Positions 1 to 6,084 of a stretch of DNA of 10,677 nucleotides are shown here, piece after piece. The notes below the pieces were generated by a model, which worked only from the letters and a program-made list of their open reading frames with translations, made no database searches and was not told the DNA's origin. The number at the start of each line of letters is the position of its first letter. Position 1 is the stretch's first letter. Source of the DNA: JBBRNV01 sp038227435 (lineage in GTDB: Bacteria; Patescibacteriota; Minisyncoccia; Phycocordibacterales; CALRBL01); the NCBI GenBank assembly GCA_038227435.1, contig JBBRPW010000019.1, positions 1-10,677 of the forward strand, in the 5' to 3' direction. A program made the position numbers and the translations under genes.

Positions 1-221
1 ATGTTGTTGCCTCAGTTGAAGTTGGAAACAACGACACTGCAGTAGCCGCACGAGAAGCAATGTCTACTTACGCACGATCAAAAAACATTCTTTTATCACA
101 CGACGCAGCAGAATATCTTGCATCAATGAATGCAAGTGACGCTCATGCTCTTGTAAATAAAGTTTCATCACAAAATGATGGAGCAGAATGGACAACTGTA
201 AACAAAGCAAAATTAGCTTAA
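1..221 (+). CDS. C-terminal fragment of an unrecognised protein
   Basis: The frame starting at base 3 is open from the window edge to a TAA at 219-221 and gives about 72 residues; the true start lies outside. The fragment is rich in Ala, Ser and Asn, contains the stretch AREAMSTYARSKNILL and ends TTVNKAKLA. I see no transmembrane segment, metal-binding motif or catalytic signature and do not recognise the family. Its codon choice (GCA, GTT, CTT, GAA, ACT) is even and richer in G and C than the surrounding spacers, which supports real coding. An in-frame ATG at 60 has no promoter-like sequence before it and the frame stays open upstream, so I treat it as internal. A strong hairpin follows 19 bases after the stop, so this is the last gene of its transcript. 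It converges on hisS. Confidence 0.7.
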   Translation, partial: VVASVEVGNNDTAVAAREAMSTYARSKNILLSHDAAEYLASMNASDAHALVNKVSSQNDGAEWTTVNKAKLA

Positions 222-240
222 TCAATTAAATTAGATTGCT

Positions 241-277
241 AAACAAAAAGCGCACCGTAATGGTGCGCTTTTTGTTT
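241..277. terminator. bidirectional intrinsic terminator between the left-edge gene and hisS
   Basis: Bases 241-256 pair perfectly with 262-277 around a five-base loop (GTAAT). The core is GCGCACC/GGTGCGC, flanked by AAACAAAAA on the left and TTTTTGTTT on the right. The T-rich arm serves as U-tract for the plus-strand gene ending at 221, and the A-rich arm becomes a U-tract for minus-strand hisS ending at 319. It sits between two convergent genes, which fits use in both directions. Confidence 0.9.
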
Positions 278-292
278 TGTTCCAGAGCGTGA

Positions 293-316
293 TGTTCTGT
301 AAAATGTTCCGTAAAA
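293..316. repeat. imperfect tandem 12-mer, two copies
   Basis: TGTTCTGTAAAA (293-304) is followed directly by TGTTCCGTAAAA (305-316), differing at one base. The pair ends three bases before the hisS stop codon on the convergent side. It probably reflects a small local duplication; no function is visible. Confidence 0.6.
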
Positions 317-318
317 AT

Positions 319-1632
319 TTACTTTAGAAAGTGACTGGAGATATCCGAAACTTTCAATTCAATTTCTGACGAATCTTTTAAGGTTTTGATTTTTAGTGTT
401 TCGGTATCTACTTCATCTTTTCCAATAACGGTAACGTGGGGAATATGGAGCTTGTCTGCATTCTTAATTTTATCGCCAATTTTTTTGTCGGTAGTGTCGG
501 TTGCTATATTGAGGCCTTGCTCACGGAGTGTGTTTGCAATACTAATTGTTTGATCAATGAATTCAGGAGAAAGAGAAATAAGACAAAGTTGTGTTGAAGG
601 AGGAAGGGAAGGGATGAGGTCATATGTTTCTAAAACATCTTTCATTGTTACGTCGCCCATACCAAAACCAGCTGCAGGCATGTCGTTTACGCCAAACATT
701 CCCACAAGTCGATCGTATCTACCGCCTCCAAATAGTGAACGATTATTAGCTTCGTGCGTATCGAACATTTCAAAAATGATACCTGTGTAATAGTCGAAGC
801 CACGAACAAGTTCTGTGTCGAGATGAACATTAGGTATTCCTCTTTTATTAAGTGTGGTAATTACTTCGTTCACTTCCGCCAACGCTTCTTTGATCGAAAG
901 GATTGACGTTGCCTCCTGATATGTTTCCGAATCATGACTGAGGGTTAAAAATTTAAAGGCTGGTCCAACAATTTCTCTGGCTTTTGTATCGAACTCTTCT
1001 TCTGTCATTTTCGATTTTTTATCGATTAATTTAGAAAGTTGTTTTGATTTAGCTTCGTCCAATTCGTACCAATCAGCCATAATGGCATTAATGAGGCGTC
1101 TTGAACTAATCTTGATACTAAATTGATTATTAGTTAATCCAAAGTTTTGCAAAAGTTTTGATGAAATTGCGATCAATTCAATTTCAGCTTCATTTGTAGA
1201 ATCACCAAAAATGTCGGTGTTTAGTTGCCAGTGTTCACGAAGTCGGCCACGCTGTGGGCGTTCATATCTAAAGAGATTTGGAATAGAAAACAAACGAAGA
1301 GGGTAGCCCAGTTCGCGTACGCGGCCTGCCACGAGGCGGGCAACGGTAGGAGTCATTTCAGGACGTAAAGTTACTTCGCGGTCGCCTCGGTCGGTAAAGG
1401 TATATGTTTGTTCATTCACAATCTCATCGCCCGATTTTGCTCTGTATAAATCTGCGGGCTCAAAAATAGATGCATCGTATTCTTCATATCCAAAAGATGC
1501 CATTGTTTTTCTCCAAATATTGAAAATATATGAACGAATACGGAGGTCTTCCGGATAAAAATCACGAACTCCTTTATACGGTTGAGTGTCGAGTTTATTT
1601 ACTTCATTATTGTTCTCGTCATTTTTAGACAT
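319..1632 (-). CDS. hisS: histidyl-tRNA synthetase (plant/organelle-like subtype)
   Basis: This is the class II synthetase that activates histidine with ATP and charges tRNA-His in the cytoplasm. At 437 residues it has the usual length. Visible landmarks are the N-terminal KGVRDFYPED (20-29), motif 2 FRYERPQRGRLREHWQ (121-136), the histidine-site segment LVRGFDYYTG (275-284), the GGGRYDRL loop (302-309), motif 3 around GFGMGDVTM (322-330) and a C-terminal anticodon-binding domain (about 346-428). Motif 3 lacks the usual Glu-Arg and reads Gly-Asp-Val; together with REHWQLNTDIFG (132-143) this resembles the plant organellar form as I remember it (REHYQWNMDIIG, GFGFGDAVI). The start is chosen because an extended -10 lies six bases upstream and the next ATG, at residue 44, would cut into the catalytic core. 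It is divergent from truB and ends at a shared terminator. Confidence 0.96.
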   Translation of the reverse strand: MSKNDENNNEVNKLDTQPYKGVRDFYPEDLRIRSYIFNIWRKTMASFGYEEYDASIFEPADLYRAKSGDEIVNEQTYTFTDRGDREVTLRPEMTPTVARLVAGRVRELGYPLRLFSIPNLFRYERPQRGRLREHWQLNTDIFGDSTNEAEIELIAISSKLLQNFGLTNNQFSIKISSRRLINAIMADWYELDEAKSKQLSKLIDKKSKMTEEEFDTKAREIVGPAFKFLTLSHDSETYQEATSILSIKEALAEVNEVITTLNKRGIPNVHLDTELVRGFDYYTGIIFEMFDTHEANNRSLFGGGRYDRLVGMFGVNDMPAAGFGMGDVTMKDVLETYDLIPSLPPSTQLCLISLSPEFIDQTISIANTLREQGLNIATDTTDKKIGDKIKNADKLHIPHVTVIGKDEVDTETLKIKTLKDSSEIELKVSDISSHFLK

Positions 1633-1638
1633 ACAATG

Positions 1639-1667
1639 ATAATAGCATTCGGCTATATTTTTGTGTA
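1639..1667 (-). promoter_or_regulatory. hisS promoter with extended -10 (probable leaderless start)
   Basis: On the minus strand TATTAT (1639-1644) is preceded by TGC, an extended -10, and lies six bases before the hisS ATG. A TACACA (1662-1667, four of six matches to TTGACA) sits 17 bases upstream. Transcription would begin at about the start codon. No Shine-Dalgarno sequence lies in the gap. Confidence 0.65.
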
Positions 1668-1699
1668 TTGTTTTTATTGTCTTATTGTAATTGAATTGT

Positions 1700-2545
1700 A
1701 TGTCTCGAATCTATCCAATTTATAAACAACGAACCGAAACACCGCTCGAAGCCATCGAGCATTTTCGACATGATGGAATATGTGACCCTGAAGGACGATT
1801 AACTTATTTGGGGAGGCTTGATCCAATGGCTGAAGGGCTCTTATTAGTAGGCGAAAACGTTACAGAAGGTGAGAGGGAGAAGTACTTATGTTTAGATAAA
1901 ACCTACCGTGTTTTATTTATGTTAGGTGTTGAAACAGATACGGGAGATGTATTAGGAAAAATAACTTCTCAAAAAAAAGTTGATATGAGTTTGGAAAATA
2001 TAAAAATTCAAGCAATAAATATTATAGAAAAATTCAAATTAATTACAGAGATGGAATATCATCCATTTTCTTCTAAACCAATTTCAGTTGAAGGAAAACA
2101 AATTCCATTATTTGATGCAACTAAAAAAAATCACACAGAAAATATTCCAATAAAAAAAGTTTCAATTACAAAAGCAGATTTTTTAGATATATATTCAGTT
2201 GATTCGAGTAAAATAATTGAAAAAATAATTAATGACATCAAAAAAGTGAAAGGGGATTTTAGGCAAGATGAAATTATCTCACTTTGGAACATGTATGTTT
2301 CGTTTTTATTAGAAAATAAAATAGAACAAATTACCATGATTGAAGTTGAAATTAGTTGTTCATCAGGTACCTATATGCGCAATTTAGCCCATATTATTAG
2401 CCATGAAATGGGAATACCGACACTCGCTTACTGCATTACAAGAACGGCTGTGGGTGAGTTTGCACTTTCTAGTAAAGTAAGGTATAGTAGTGGGGATTCG
2501 CAATCTCACAGGTTAAAGATGTTTACAACACAATATATTAAATAA
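1700..2545 (+). CDS. truB: TruB-family tRNA pseudouridine synthase, divergent
   Basis: TruB converts U55 of the tRNA T-arm to pseudouridine. Of 281 residues, the catalytic loop is GRLDPMAEGLLLV (38-50) with Asp41 as nucleophile, then KTYRVLFMLGVETDTGD (67-83), with Tyr69 matching the conserved active-site tyrosine, HPFSSKPISVEGK (111-123), and CSSGTYMRNLAHII (210-223) before RTAVGEF (248-254). The usual opening motif (VDKPxGxTS) is absent and replaced by YPIYKQRTETPLEAIEHF. There is no C-terminal PUA domain. About 50 residues of lysine- and isoleucine-rich helix (around 145-200) lie between the core and the CSSGTY motif, and this part is very AT-rich. I chose ATG 1700 over the in-frame TTG at 1691, since the family motifs begin after it and the TTG sits in a possible promoter (TGTAAT at 1686-1691). 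The target U55 is inferred from the family. Confidence 0.85.
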   Translation: MSRIYPIYKQRTETPLEAIEHFRHDGICDPEGRLTYLGRLDPMAEGLLLVGENVTEGEREKYLCLDKTYRVLFMLGVETDTGDVLGKITSQKKVDMSLENIKIQAINIIEKFKLITEMEYHPFSSKPISVEGKQIPLFDATKKNHTENIPIKKVSITKADFLDIYSVDSSKIIEKIINDIKKVKGDFRQDEIISLWNMYVSFLLENKIEQITMIEVEISCSSGTYMRNLAHIISHEMGIPTLAYCITRTAVGEFALSSKVRYSSGDSQSHRLKMFTTQYIK

Positions 2546-2552
2546 ATTTCCA

Positions 2553-2571
2553 AAAGCGTCTTTGATGCTTT
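2553..2571 (+). terminator. possible weak hairpin after truB
   Basis: AAAGCGTC (2553-2560) pairs with GATGCTTT (2564-2571) through a three-base loop, with one G-U pair. It lies eight bases after the truB stop but has no U-tract behind it (AGAAACGATTT follows). It may be a weak terminator or an mRNA end-stabilising hairpin. The rest of the 127-base spacer shows nothing I recognise. Confidence 0.3.
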
Positions 2572-2661
2572 AGAAACGATTTGATGTAAATTTTTGAGGG
2601 AGGTCGGGCGATTCGCACAGATATAGAAAGTGAAAACAATTTATATCGAGTTAAAAATAAG

Positions 2662-2667
2662 TATACA
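2662..2667 (+). promoter_or_regulatory. -10 element of the RRM protein gene
   Basis: TATACA (five of six matches to TATAAT) ends five bases before the ATG at 2673, with no Shine-Dalgarno sequence between. This predicts a transcript starting at the start codon. No good -35 is visible at 16-18 bases (ATTTAT). Confidence 0.5.
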
Positions 2668-2672
2668 AACAC

Positions 2673-2993
2673 ATGTCAACAAAGTTATACGTTGGAGGTC
2701 TTAAATACCAAACAACAACAGAAGGTCTTCGAGCAGCGTTCGCGCAAGCTGGAGAAGTTTCTGATGCAATTGTGATGTCTGATCGTCAAACAGGACAAAG
2801 CCGAGGATTCGGTTTCGTTACTATGGCAACAGAAGAAGCTGCGCAAGCTGCTATCGCAATGTGGAACGGTAAAGATCTCGACGGACGAATGATCACTGTA
2901 AATGAGGCTCGTCCTCAGGAAGCTCGAACTCCAGGTGGAGATCGAGGTGGTGACCGACCTCGTCGAAATTTTGATCAAGGATCACGATATTAA
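2673..2993 (+). CDS. small RRM-type RNA-binding protein
   Basis: A 106-residue protein made of one RNA recognition motif and a disordered basic tail. RNP2 is KLYVGGL (4-10) and RNP1 is RGFGFVTM (44-51); both carry the aromatic residues that stack on RNA bases (Tyr6, Phe46, Phe48). Residues 80-106 are rich in Arg, Gly, Asp and Pro (GGDRGGDRPRR), an RGG-like extension. The layout matches the cyanobacterial-type Rbp proteins, often cold-induced, that bind single-stranded RNA; in this organism the role is inferred to be general RNA binding or chaperoning. The gene is monocistronic, with its own -10 and strong terminator. Of its 11 arginines eight use CGA and three CGT, and overall codon use is more GC-rich than in truB or ygjP next to it, which suggests high expression. 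Confidence 0.93.
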   Translation: MSTKLYVGGLKYQTTTEGLRAAFAQAGEVSDAIVMSDRQTGQSRGFGFVTMATEEAAQAAIAMWNGKDLDGRMITVNEARPQEARTPGGDRGGDRPRRNFDQGSRY

Positions 2994-3011
2994 TTTATCG
3001 CTCCTCGGTTT

Positions 3012-3045
3012 AACAAAGAACTCCCTTCACCGGGAGTTTTTTGTT
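3012..3045 (+). terminator. intrinsic terminator after the RRM gene
   Basis: AACTCCC (3019-3025) pairs with GGGAGTT (3032-3038) around a six-base loop. The stem extends outward through one G-U pair and then AACAAA/TTTGTT to 3012 and 3045, and the T-rich arm is the U-tract. The outer arms have the same ACAAA/TTTGT form as the terminator at 241-277. Confidence 0.88.
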
Positions 3046-3086
3046 TTTCAACTTTCGTTTGTAGCTAGCAAATTGCTAAAAAACTT

Positions 3087-3092
3087 TATAGT
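3087..3092 (+). promoter_or_regulatory. possible -10 element of the YgjP-type gene
   Basis: TATAGT (five of six matches to TATAAT) ends 11 bases before the ATG at 3104, giving a leader of only about four bases. A GGGGA lies 5-9 bases before the ATG, but would sit at the extreme 5' end of such a short leader. No convincing -35 is visible. Confidence 0.4.
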
Positions 3093-3103
3093 ATTGGGGA
3101 CTG

Positions 3104-3475
3104 ATGTTTAATTTCATTAAAAAACTAACAAAGCGTGACTATAAAAAAAATAAAGAATTGGCTCGAGCACTAGTTCATCAAAAGTTGGCTCATTTTGCTG
3201 GTGTGTATAAATCACGGCACAGTATTGAATTAACATATAAACGAGTTTCAATTAAAAATACAAAAAGTAGATGGGGAAGTTGCTCCAGTAAAGGGAATTT
3301 AAATTTTAATTATAAAATTATTTTTTTACCTGAACCACTCGTAGATTATTTAATTGTGCACGAGCTTTGCCATTTAAAAGAAATGAATCATAAAGCAGAG
3401 TTTTGGAATTTAGTTTCGAAAGAAATTAATGATTGGAATATTAAAAGAAATAGTCTGCGTAAATTAAAAATTTAG
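3104..3475 (+). CDS. YgjP/DUF45-type zinc metallopeptidase, short form
   Basis: A 123-residue protein with the gluzincin signature HELCH (86-90), where His86 and His90 would bind zinc and Glu87 would be catalytic, followed by His96 in KEMNHKAEFW. Upstream is the family hallmark TKSRWGSCSSKGNLNFN (53-69). This identifies the YgjP-like (DUF45, SprT-related) group of predicted metal-dependent hydrolases; members in other bacteria are often about twice this length, so this is a minimal version lacking most of the N-terminal beta domain. The very basic start (KKLTKRDYKKNK) carries no transmembrane helix, so it should be cytoplasmic. The substrate is unknown for the family at large. It begins after the RRM terminator, so it likely has its own promoter, and converges on typA with a 43-base spacer holding no clear terminator. 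Confidence 0.88.
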   Translation: MFNFIKKLTKRDYKKNKELARALVHQKLAHFAGVYKSRHSIELTYKRVSIKNTKSRWGSCSSKGNLNFNYKIIFLPEPLVDYLIVHELCHLKEMNHKAEFWNLVSKEINDWNIKRNSLRKLKI

Positions 3476-3518
3476 CAGACCGTTTCTTTTGGTAGAGTTG
3501 TATATATTTTATACCGAT

Positions 3519-5360
3519 TTATTTTTTAGAGTACTTTGCTCGCTCAGTAGGATTTAAATATTTTTTTCGAAGTCGAGTTGAACTCGGAGTTACTTCAAGA
3601 TATTCATCGGCATTCATTAATTCAAGACCTCGCTCAATTGTTACTTCAAGAGGAGGAGTTAAATAAATTGTGTCGTCTGATCCAGAGGCTCGCATGTTTG
3701 TAAGTTGTTTTCCTTTAGTTGGGTTTACATCTAAATCATCTCCTTTTGATGTGTTTCCAATTACCATTCCAGCGTATACCTCAGTTCCAGGGCCTATATA
3801 GAGAACGCCTCGTTCCTGTAAGTTTCCAAGAGAGAATCCAAGCACCTTTCCATTTTCCATAGAAACCATTGAACCAACTTCTCGTTTTTCAATAACCCCA
3901 GCGAACGGTTTGAAATCAATAAATCGTGAACTCAAAATTCCTTCTCCTTTTGTATCGATCACGAATTGATTTCTAAATCCAAGTAGTCCTCGAGTAGGAA
4001 TTCCGAAAAGCATTCGAGTAATTCCTCGATCTGTCTTCATGTCACTCATTAAACCTTTTCGTTTCCCCATCTTTTCAATAACGGTTCCGGCAAGTGCATC
4101 GGGTACATCAATTGTTGCTTCTTCAAACGGTTCCATTTTCTTTCCAGCCTCTTCTTTAATAATTACCTCAGGTTGAGATACTTGAATTTCAAATCCTTCT
4201 CGTCGCATATTTTCAAGTAGAACAGCTACGTGAAGTTCTCCTCGTCCGAATACTTTAAAATATTCTGATGAATCAAAATCAACTCGAAGCCCTACGTTAA
4301 TTTCAAGTTCTTTTTCTAGTCGATCTCGAATTTGACGTGTTGTTACATATTTTCCTTCTCGTCCAGCGAAAGGCGAGTCGTTTACAAGAAAGTTTAGAGA
4401 AATAGTCGGCTCATCAATTGTAATAGATGGAAGCGGAGTTTGATCGGCATTTTCACAAATAGTTTCTCCAATGTAAATATCTGAAATTCCGGCAATCATC
4501 ACAATTTCTCCAGCACCAGCTGATTGAACTTCTTTTTTATTTGTTCCTTCGAATGTATACAGTTTTGTAATTCGAGCTTGGCGAGTTTCGGCAATTGCTG
4601 AGCCAGTTGATTGTGTTCCGTGATCGTGGTGTTCTCCACTAATTGTTTTGGTAGGTTTTTTAATAAATACGGTTTGACCCATATTAATTGTTCCTTGATA
4701 AATTCGCGCAACTCCCATTCGTCCTAAGAAGTTGTCGTAGGCAAGGTTGAAAGGCTGAGCAAGTAAAGGTGCTGAACTATCGCCTGCGGCCGCAGGAACT
4801 TTTTCAAGGATGGTATCTAAAAGGGGATCCAATGTTTTCGAATCGTCAGTCATTTTCTTTTTAGCAACTCCGTCTCGGCCAATGGCATATACGGTAGTGA
4901 AATCTAATTGTTCATCAGTTGCTCCAAGCTCCATGAAAAGTTCAAATACTTCATCGTGAACTCGATCAACGTTTGCGGCAGGCTTATCGATTTTATTTAA
5001 AACAACAATTGGCTTAAGTCCAAGTTCAAGTGACTTTTTAAGTACGAAACGAGTTTGAGGCATTGGACCTTCTTGAGCATCAACAATTAAAAGCACGCAG
5101 TCGATAGAACGAAGTACTCGTTCTACTTCAGAGCCGAAGTCGGCGTGACCAGGAGTGTCTACAATGTTGATTTTTGTGTCTTTATAGAAAAGGGAAGTGT
5201 TTTTGGCGTAAATAGTAATTCCTCGCTCTCGCTCGAGATCGTTTGAGTCCATACTTACGTTTACGTCTTTAAGCATTCCTGTTTGACGCAAAAGGGCGTC
5301 GGTAAGGGTAGTCTTTCCGTGGTCCACGTGAGCGATAATGGCGATATTACGAATTTGCAT
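3519..5360 (-). CDS. typA: ribosome-associated GTPase TypA/BipA
   Basis: A 613-residue translational GTPase of the EF-G/LepA class that binds the ribosome and aids 50S assembly and stress adaptation. GTPase motifs: AHVDHGKT (10-17), ERGITI (45-50), DTPGHADF (68-75), NKID (122-125); the G5 position reads YAIG (159-162 region) where I expect YASA. Domain II covers about 200-305, the EF-G-like domains III and V about 315-480, and the BipA-specific C-terminal domain about 480-613, with TNMRASGSDD (554-563) and TPPLEVTIERGLE (568-580). Length is normal. Domain II carries an extra stretch at about 236-262 containing the histidine-rich GEHHDHGTQ. Arginine codons are strongly biased: 27 CGA, 5 CGT, 1 CGC, 1 AGA. 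The start follows a -10-like TATCTA by five bases. It is divergent from the marR cassette. Confidence 0.96.
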   Translation of the reverse strand: MQIRNIAIIAHVDHGKTTLTDALLRQTGMLKDVNVSMDSNDLERERGITIYAKNTSLFYKDTKINIVDTPGHADFGSEVERVLRSIDCVLLIVDAQEGPMPQTRFVLKKSLELGLKPIVVLNKIDKPAANVDRVHDEVFELFMELGATDEQLDFTTVYAIGRDGVAKKKMTDDSKTLDPLLDTILEKVPAAAGDSSAPLLAQPFNLAYDNFLGRMGVARIYQGTINMGQTVFIKKPTKTISGEHHDHGTQSTGSAIAETRQARITKLYTFEGTNKKEVQSAGAGEIVMIAGISDIYIGETICENADQTPLPSITIDEPTISLNFLVNDSPFAGREGKYVTTRQIRDRLEKELEINVGLRVDFDSSEYFKVFGRGELHVAVLLENMRREGFEIQVSQPEVIIKEEAGKKMEPFEEATIDVPDALAGTVIEKMGKRKGLMSDMKTDRGITRMLFGIPTRGLLGFRNQFVIDTKGEGILSSRFIDFKPFAGVIEKREVGSMVSMENGKVLGFSLGNLQERGVLYIGPGTEVYAGMVIGNTSKGDDLDVNPTKGKQLTNMRASGSDDTIYLTPPLEVTIERGLELMNADEYLEVTPSSTRLRKKYLNPTERAKYSKK

Positions 5361-5365
5361 ATATA

Positions 5366-5371
5366 TAGATA
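5366..5371 (-). promoter_or_regulatory. -10 element of typA
   Basis: On the minus strand TATCTA ends five bases (TATAT) before the typA ATG, again without a Shine-Dalgarno sequence. The -35 region at a 17-base spacing is poor (GTTTTT), and the overlapping TATATA makes the exact register uncertain. Confidence 0.4.
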
Positions 5372-5372
5372 G

Positions 5373-5386
5373 TTGAGATTTGAGAT
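5373..5386. repeat. tandem 7-mer, two perfect copies
   Basis: TTGAGAT occurs twice without a gap between the typA -10 and the upstream palindrome. Seen on the minus strand the copies read ATCTCAA and occupy the typA promoter spacer, so they could be a regulator site, but two short copies in AT-rich DNA may be chance. Confidence 0.45.
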
Positions 5387-5393
5387 AAAAAAA

Positions 5394-5404
5394 CGGCCAG
5401 GCCG
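5394..5404. promoter_or_regulatory. GC-rich 11-base palindrome in the typA/marR intergenic region
   Basis: CGGCCAGGCCG is a perfect inverted repeat around a single central base, in a very AT-rich spacer. On the minus strand it is followed by seven Ts, which looks like a terminator, but a stem with a real loop would have only three pairs. It could be an operator or a degenerate terminator upstream of typA. Confidence 0.35.
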
Positions 5405-5464
5405 AGTAGATAGATTAAACCATTTTTTAGGCTTAAAGTAAAGAAAAGGTTGCGTTGTTGATAA

Positions 5465-5493
5465 TTGACTTGTTTACTATTACTTGATAGGCT
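5465..5493 (+). promoter_or_regulatory. promoter of the marR transporter cassette (leaderless)
   Basis: TTGACT (5465-5470, five of six to consensus) is followed after exactly 17 bases by TAGGCT (5488-5493), which has TGA before it (extended -10). The ATG at 5501 comes seven bases after the -10, so transcription should start at about the start codon. A four-base inverted repeat, CTAT (5477-5480) and ATAG (5487-5490), overlaps the spacer; it is too short to call a MarR operator. Confidence 0.65.
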
Positions 5494-5500
5494 CATTTTT

Positions 5501-6034
5501 ATGAAGAAGGAATCTCTTATTCATCCAAGACTCATTGTTCACAATATTTTTAGGATTAGTTTTGTGATGAATAAAACCATTAACAAACTTCTTGAAAAGG
5601 AAGGGAAAATGACTTTTTCTCAAATGCGAACTTTGATGGGAATTATGTTTCATCCTGAAATGTCTCAAAATGATATTGCCCGCTTTTTAGATGTCACAAA
5701 AGCTGCAGTTAGTAGGCAAATTGAACAATTACACAAAAAAGGAATGCTTGAGCGAAAAATTAATCCAAAAAACAGACGAGAAAAAATTATCGCTCTTACA
5801 TCAAACGGAACAAAGGCGGTAAAGGAAGCCTTTACATGCATCGATAATAAAATGGAAGAATTGTTCGAACTAGTTAGTCAAAATGAATTAGTGACACTTA
5901 ATAAAACTTTACACAGAATGATTGAAATTATTCACATGTCGATTAAAACAAAAGGACGCAGTGACCCAGACCTCGACCGAATGTTTTCAATGAAAGATCC
6001 TGAATTTGCCGACAAGTTAATGCAGAAAGATTAA
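5501..6034 (+). CDS. MarR-family transcriptional regulator
   Basis: A 177-residue winged-helix protein. The DNA-binding helix-turn-helix covers about 54-80 (MSQNDIARFLDVTKAAVSRQ then IEQLHKKGML) and the wing about 84-98 (ERKINPKNRREKIIALT), followed by the typical LTSNGTKAV start of the dimerisation helix. The N- and C-terminal helices (about 10-33 and 105-150) would form the dimer. MarR proteins usually repress their own operon and release DNA on binding a small ligand; the position 50 bases before the export genes suggests this control here. The open frame could begin at a TTG at 5465, but that codon is the -35 box, so I start at ATG 5501. The C-terminal 25 residues (RSDPDLDRMFSMKDPEF) extend beyond the usual family end. 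Confidence 0.9.
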   Translation: MKKESLIHPRLIVHNIFRISFVMNKTINKLLEKEGKMTFSQMRTLMGIMFHPEMSQNDIARFLDVTKAAVSRQIEQLHKKGMLERKINPKNRREKIIALTSNGTKAVKEAFTCIDNKMEELFELVSQNELVTLNKTLHRMIEIIHMSIKTKGRSDPDLDRMFSMKDPEFADKLMQKD

Positions 6035-6084
6035 AAAACATTTAAAAACTACATACACCTAACAGTCACCACAACAATACATTT

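Noticed and set aside
557..790. Plus-strand 77-codon frame inside hisS
   Set aside because: It lies antisense to well-conserved HisRS coding sequence, has no family likeness and no promoter or terminator.
2600..2625. GC-rich patch GGGAGGTCGGGCGATTCGC before the RRM gene as a riboswitch or small RNA
   Set aside because: Only a three-pair hairpin (GCG-ATT-CGC) can be drawn, and the -10 of the RRM gene lies downstream of it, so it would not be in that mRNA.
2685..2978. Minus-strand 97-codon frame covering the RRM gene
   Set aside because: The plus strand encodes clear RNP1 and RNP2 motifs; the antisense translation is Ser/Thr/Cys-rich noise.
2902..3111. Plus-strand frame overlapping the RRM gene tail and its terminator
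   Set aside because: It runs through an intrinsic terminator and starts inside the RRM coding region in another frame.
3476..3518. Possible terminator between the YgjP-type gene and typA (GTATA/TATAC)
   Set aside because: The stem is five AT pairs only and has no U-tract beyond general AT-richness.
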